DNA of 64,000 bases from Vulcanisaeta sp. JCM 16161. GTDB taxonomy: Archaea > Thermoproteota > Thermoprotei > Thermoproteales > Thermocladiaceae. The stretch covers positions 340,390 to 404,389 of the forward strand of contig NZ_BBDO01000001.1 in NCBI RefSeq assembly GCF_001316285.1, in the 5' to 3' direction. The stretch's first letter is position 1. Each line of letters starts with the position of its first letter. Both the position numbers and the translations under genes were made by a program. The notes under the pieces were generated by a model. The model saw only the letters and a program-made list of their open reading frames with translations. It ran no database searches and had not been told where the DNA came from. This document shows, piece after piece, positions 62,661 through 64,000 of the stretch.

Positions 62661-64000
62661 ATGGCTCCCAACGGCTTAAAGATCTGCTGGGGAGTCAAGG
62701 TTAATGGCTCGAGGAGGCTAAGGTGTGTTGAGGAAGTTGATGACCCGAGGGTCGTTGAGGAAACCATGAGGCTAATCAACGAGTTCATTAACAGGGTCGA
62801 GAGGCATAGAGATGTGCTGCTTAGCGATTCGGCAACGCCGTTTGATGAGCCAATCAATGCACTAAGCAATTTGTTGCGGATGATCGAGACTAAGGTCAAG
62901 GAAGGCAATAATGAAAATACAACCAACCTTAGGAGGGCGATACTCGACGTAGGCAGGGCAATGCTGAGGCTAGCCAAGAGGGCACACAAGAAGTGGCTCA
63001 AGACTTACAAATCAGACTCGAGGAGTTGATTGAGAAATTAAGGAGTAATGGGGCGAGGGTGGTCATTAGCGGTGAACCGCTCGATAAGGATAAGAGCTTC
63101 ATGGCGCACCTGTACACGAAACACTTGGCAATTGTGGTAAATAGGGTCGCTAAAGTGGAAAGCTTAACAATACAAATTTCGTTCACCGGCCTTAAGGGTA
63201 TCCATGTGGTTGTGCCCAAGCTCTTCAGTGGCAATAGGCTTAGGGCTATGCAGTGCGGGCTACTATTGACAGACGGCTCAATTGACAAGAAGGGCTACCC
63301 AGAGATGGGCACCCACCAGCTCTGGCAAGCCATTGCATGGCTAATTGCTTGGCCTGGGAAGAATAGCGTGCGTATACATGGCTTAGGCTCAATGATAATG
63401 TGAACATTAAGTGGCAATTAAAGGCTGTTGACCATAGGGGCGTGTTTAAGAATAAGCTTGAGGTAGCCGAGGAAACGAGCAAGCTCGGCGATGGGGAATT
63501 CCCAACGTTCACGCTGTACGCAGTGCTCAGCGATGGCGATGTAAATGCCAAGAGGAAGAGGGTTAGGCTCTACATGGGTTATTCAAAGCTAGAGCTATGG
63601 AGTGGCATAATCGAGAAGCTGAAGAGCCTTGGGTTCGGGATGGACCGTGATAAAGGGCATACTATAGCTACGCAATTAGATCCTCAAAAGCCATTGAGCT
63701 GGCTAGGAAAATGCTTGGCGACTCGGCGATTAAGACTTTGGTTGAGGACTTAGCCCAATTGCCGGATGCCGAGAAGCCTAGGCGACTAATCGAGCTGGCG
63801 GGCATGGAGCCAAGCACTTGGGCAAGTCATCAATCGAGGTAGTTGATGGTGTTAAAATGACCGTTTGTGTGAGTAATGGCGGATCGGTCGAGCTTAAGGT
63901 GCAACGTAAGGACTACAACGATGCCATGAGGATTCAGGAGAGGCTCAAGAGGGCCGGCTACGAGGCTGGGCTGAGGCCCAGCGGCGATTATTTCGAGATC
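62661..64000 (+). CDS. PaRep2b-like repeat-family protein, frameshifted, runs off the window
   Basis: A large accessory protein in at least five frame pieces that join after one added base near 63005, 63390, 63675 and 63825. The middle has GLLLTDGSIDKKGYPEMGTHQLWQAIAWLIAWPGKN, followed by VLSDGDVNAKRKRVRLYMG and EDLAQLPDAEKPRRLIELAG. I associate this with PaRep2b-type families multiplied in Pyrobaculum, Caldivirga and Vulcanisaeta, from memory. The LLxTDG phrase also recalls homing endonucleases, so that fold is an alternative. The end lies beyond 64000. The family's function is unknown. Confidence 0.5.

Noticed and set aside
1..64000. Programmed ribosomal frameshifting to explain the split genes
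   Set aside because: The breaks have no common slippery heptamer or downstream structure, occur two to four times per gene, and hit genes never known to use recoding.
1..64000. CRISPR arrays, rRNA or tRNA genes
   Set aside because: No regularly spaced repeats, rRNA-like stretches or T-loop/acceptor patterns were seen on reading either strand.

Overview
This 64 kb window reads as chromosomal DNA from a hyperthermophilic crenarchaeote (Thermoproteota), most like Thermoproteales such as Vulcanisaeta or Caldivirga. The evidence is a Cren7 chromatin protein, an archaeal-type glutamyl-tRNA synthetase, GatD, an XPD-type helicase, Elp3, an archaeal-type UMP kinase, VapBC, a probable PaRep2-type family at the right edge, A/T-rich TATA-like boxes about 25 nt upstream of start codons (leaderless genes) and frequent GTG/TTG starts. 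The genus is an inference. No rRNA, tRNA or CRISPR array was seen.

Layout. 1-9 kb: histidine catabolism (hutI, hutH) mixed with gltX, threonine synthase, an aspC-like aminotransferase, rpiA and a dihydropteroate synthase-like gene. 9-13 kb: winged-helix protein, cation exchanger, superoxide dismutase, an unusual ureohydrolase and vapBC. 13-22 kb: YeiH-type permease, two radical SAM genes, urocanase (hutU), an AAA ATPase, and two copies of a small-ORF plus aspartic-protease-fold cassette. 21-38 kb: ferritin-like/VIT1 fusion, acyl-CoA dehydrogenase, nitrilase, Elp3, XPD helicase, type IA topoisomerase, TenA, SDR, RNase Z, KsgA, HD hydrolase, UMP kinase and Cren7. 39-50 kb: a dehydrogenase, secreted or membrane proteins and a two-part formate dehydrogenase region (HoxF-like diaphorase plus FdhF, then a second stand-alone FdhA-like enzyme beside a membrane protein). 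50-62 kb: gatD, sfsA, DUF2079, MFS and SLC13 transporters, SDR and a class III aminotransferase. 61.7-64 kb: a decayed accessory edge with a truncated hydrolase, a duplicated aminotransferase piece, a degraded reverse-strand ORF and a PaRep2b-like gene.

How genes work together. HutH, HutU and HutI would take histidine to N-formimidoylglutamate, and the ureohydrolase is a possible but unproven last step. HoxF-like plus FdhF would couple formate oxidation to NAD+ reduction.

Caveat. More than half of the recognisable protein genes are broken by frameshifts. In nearly every case adding one base restores the conserved protein, usually at or beside a short G run of the coding strand. Essential genes are affected, so this looks mostly like systematic base loss in the sequence rather than gene decay. 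I annotate such genes as single CDSs and give the approximate break points. A few lesions are different (a 14-bp tandem duplication, in-frame stops, a gene-fragment junction) and are listed as findings.
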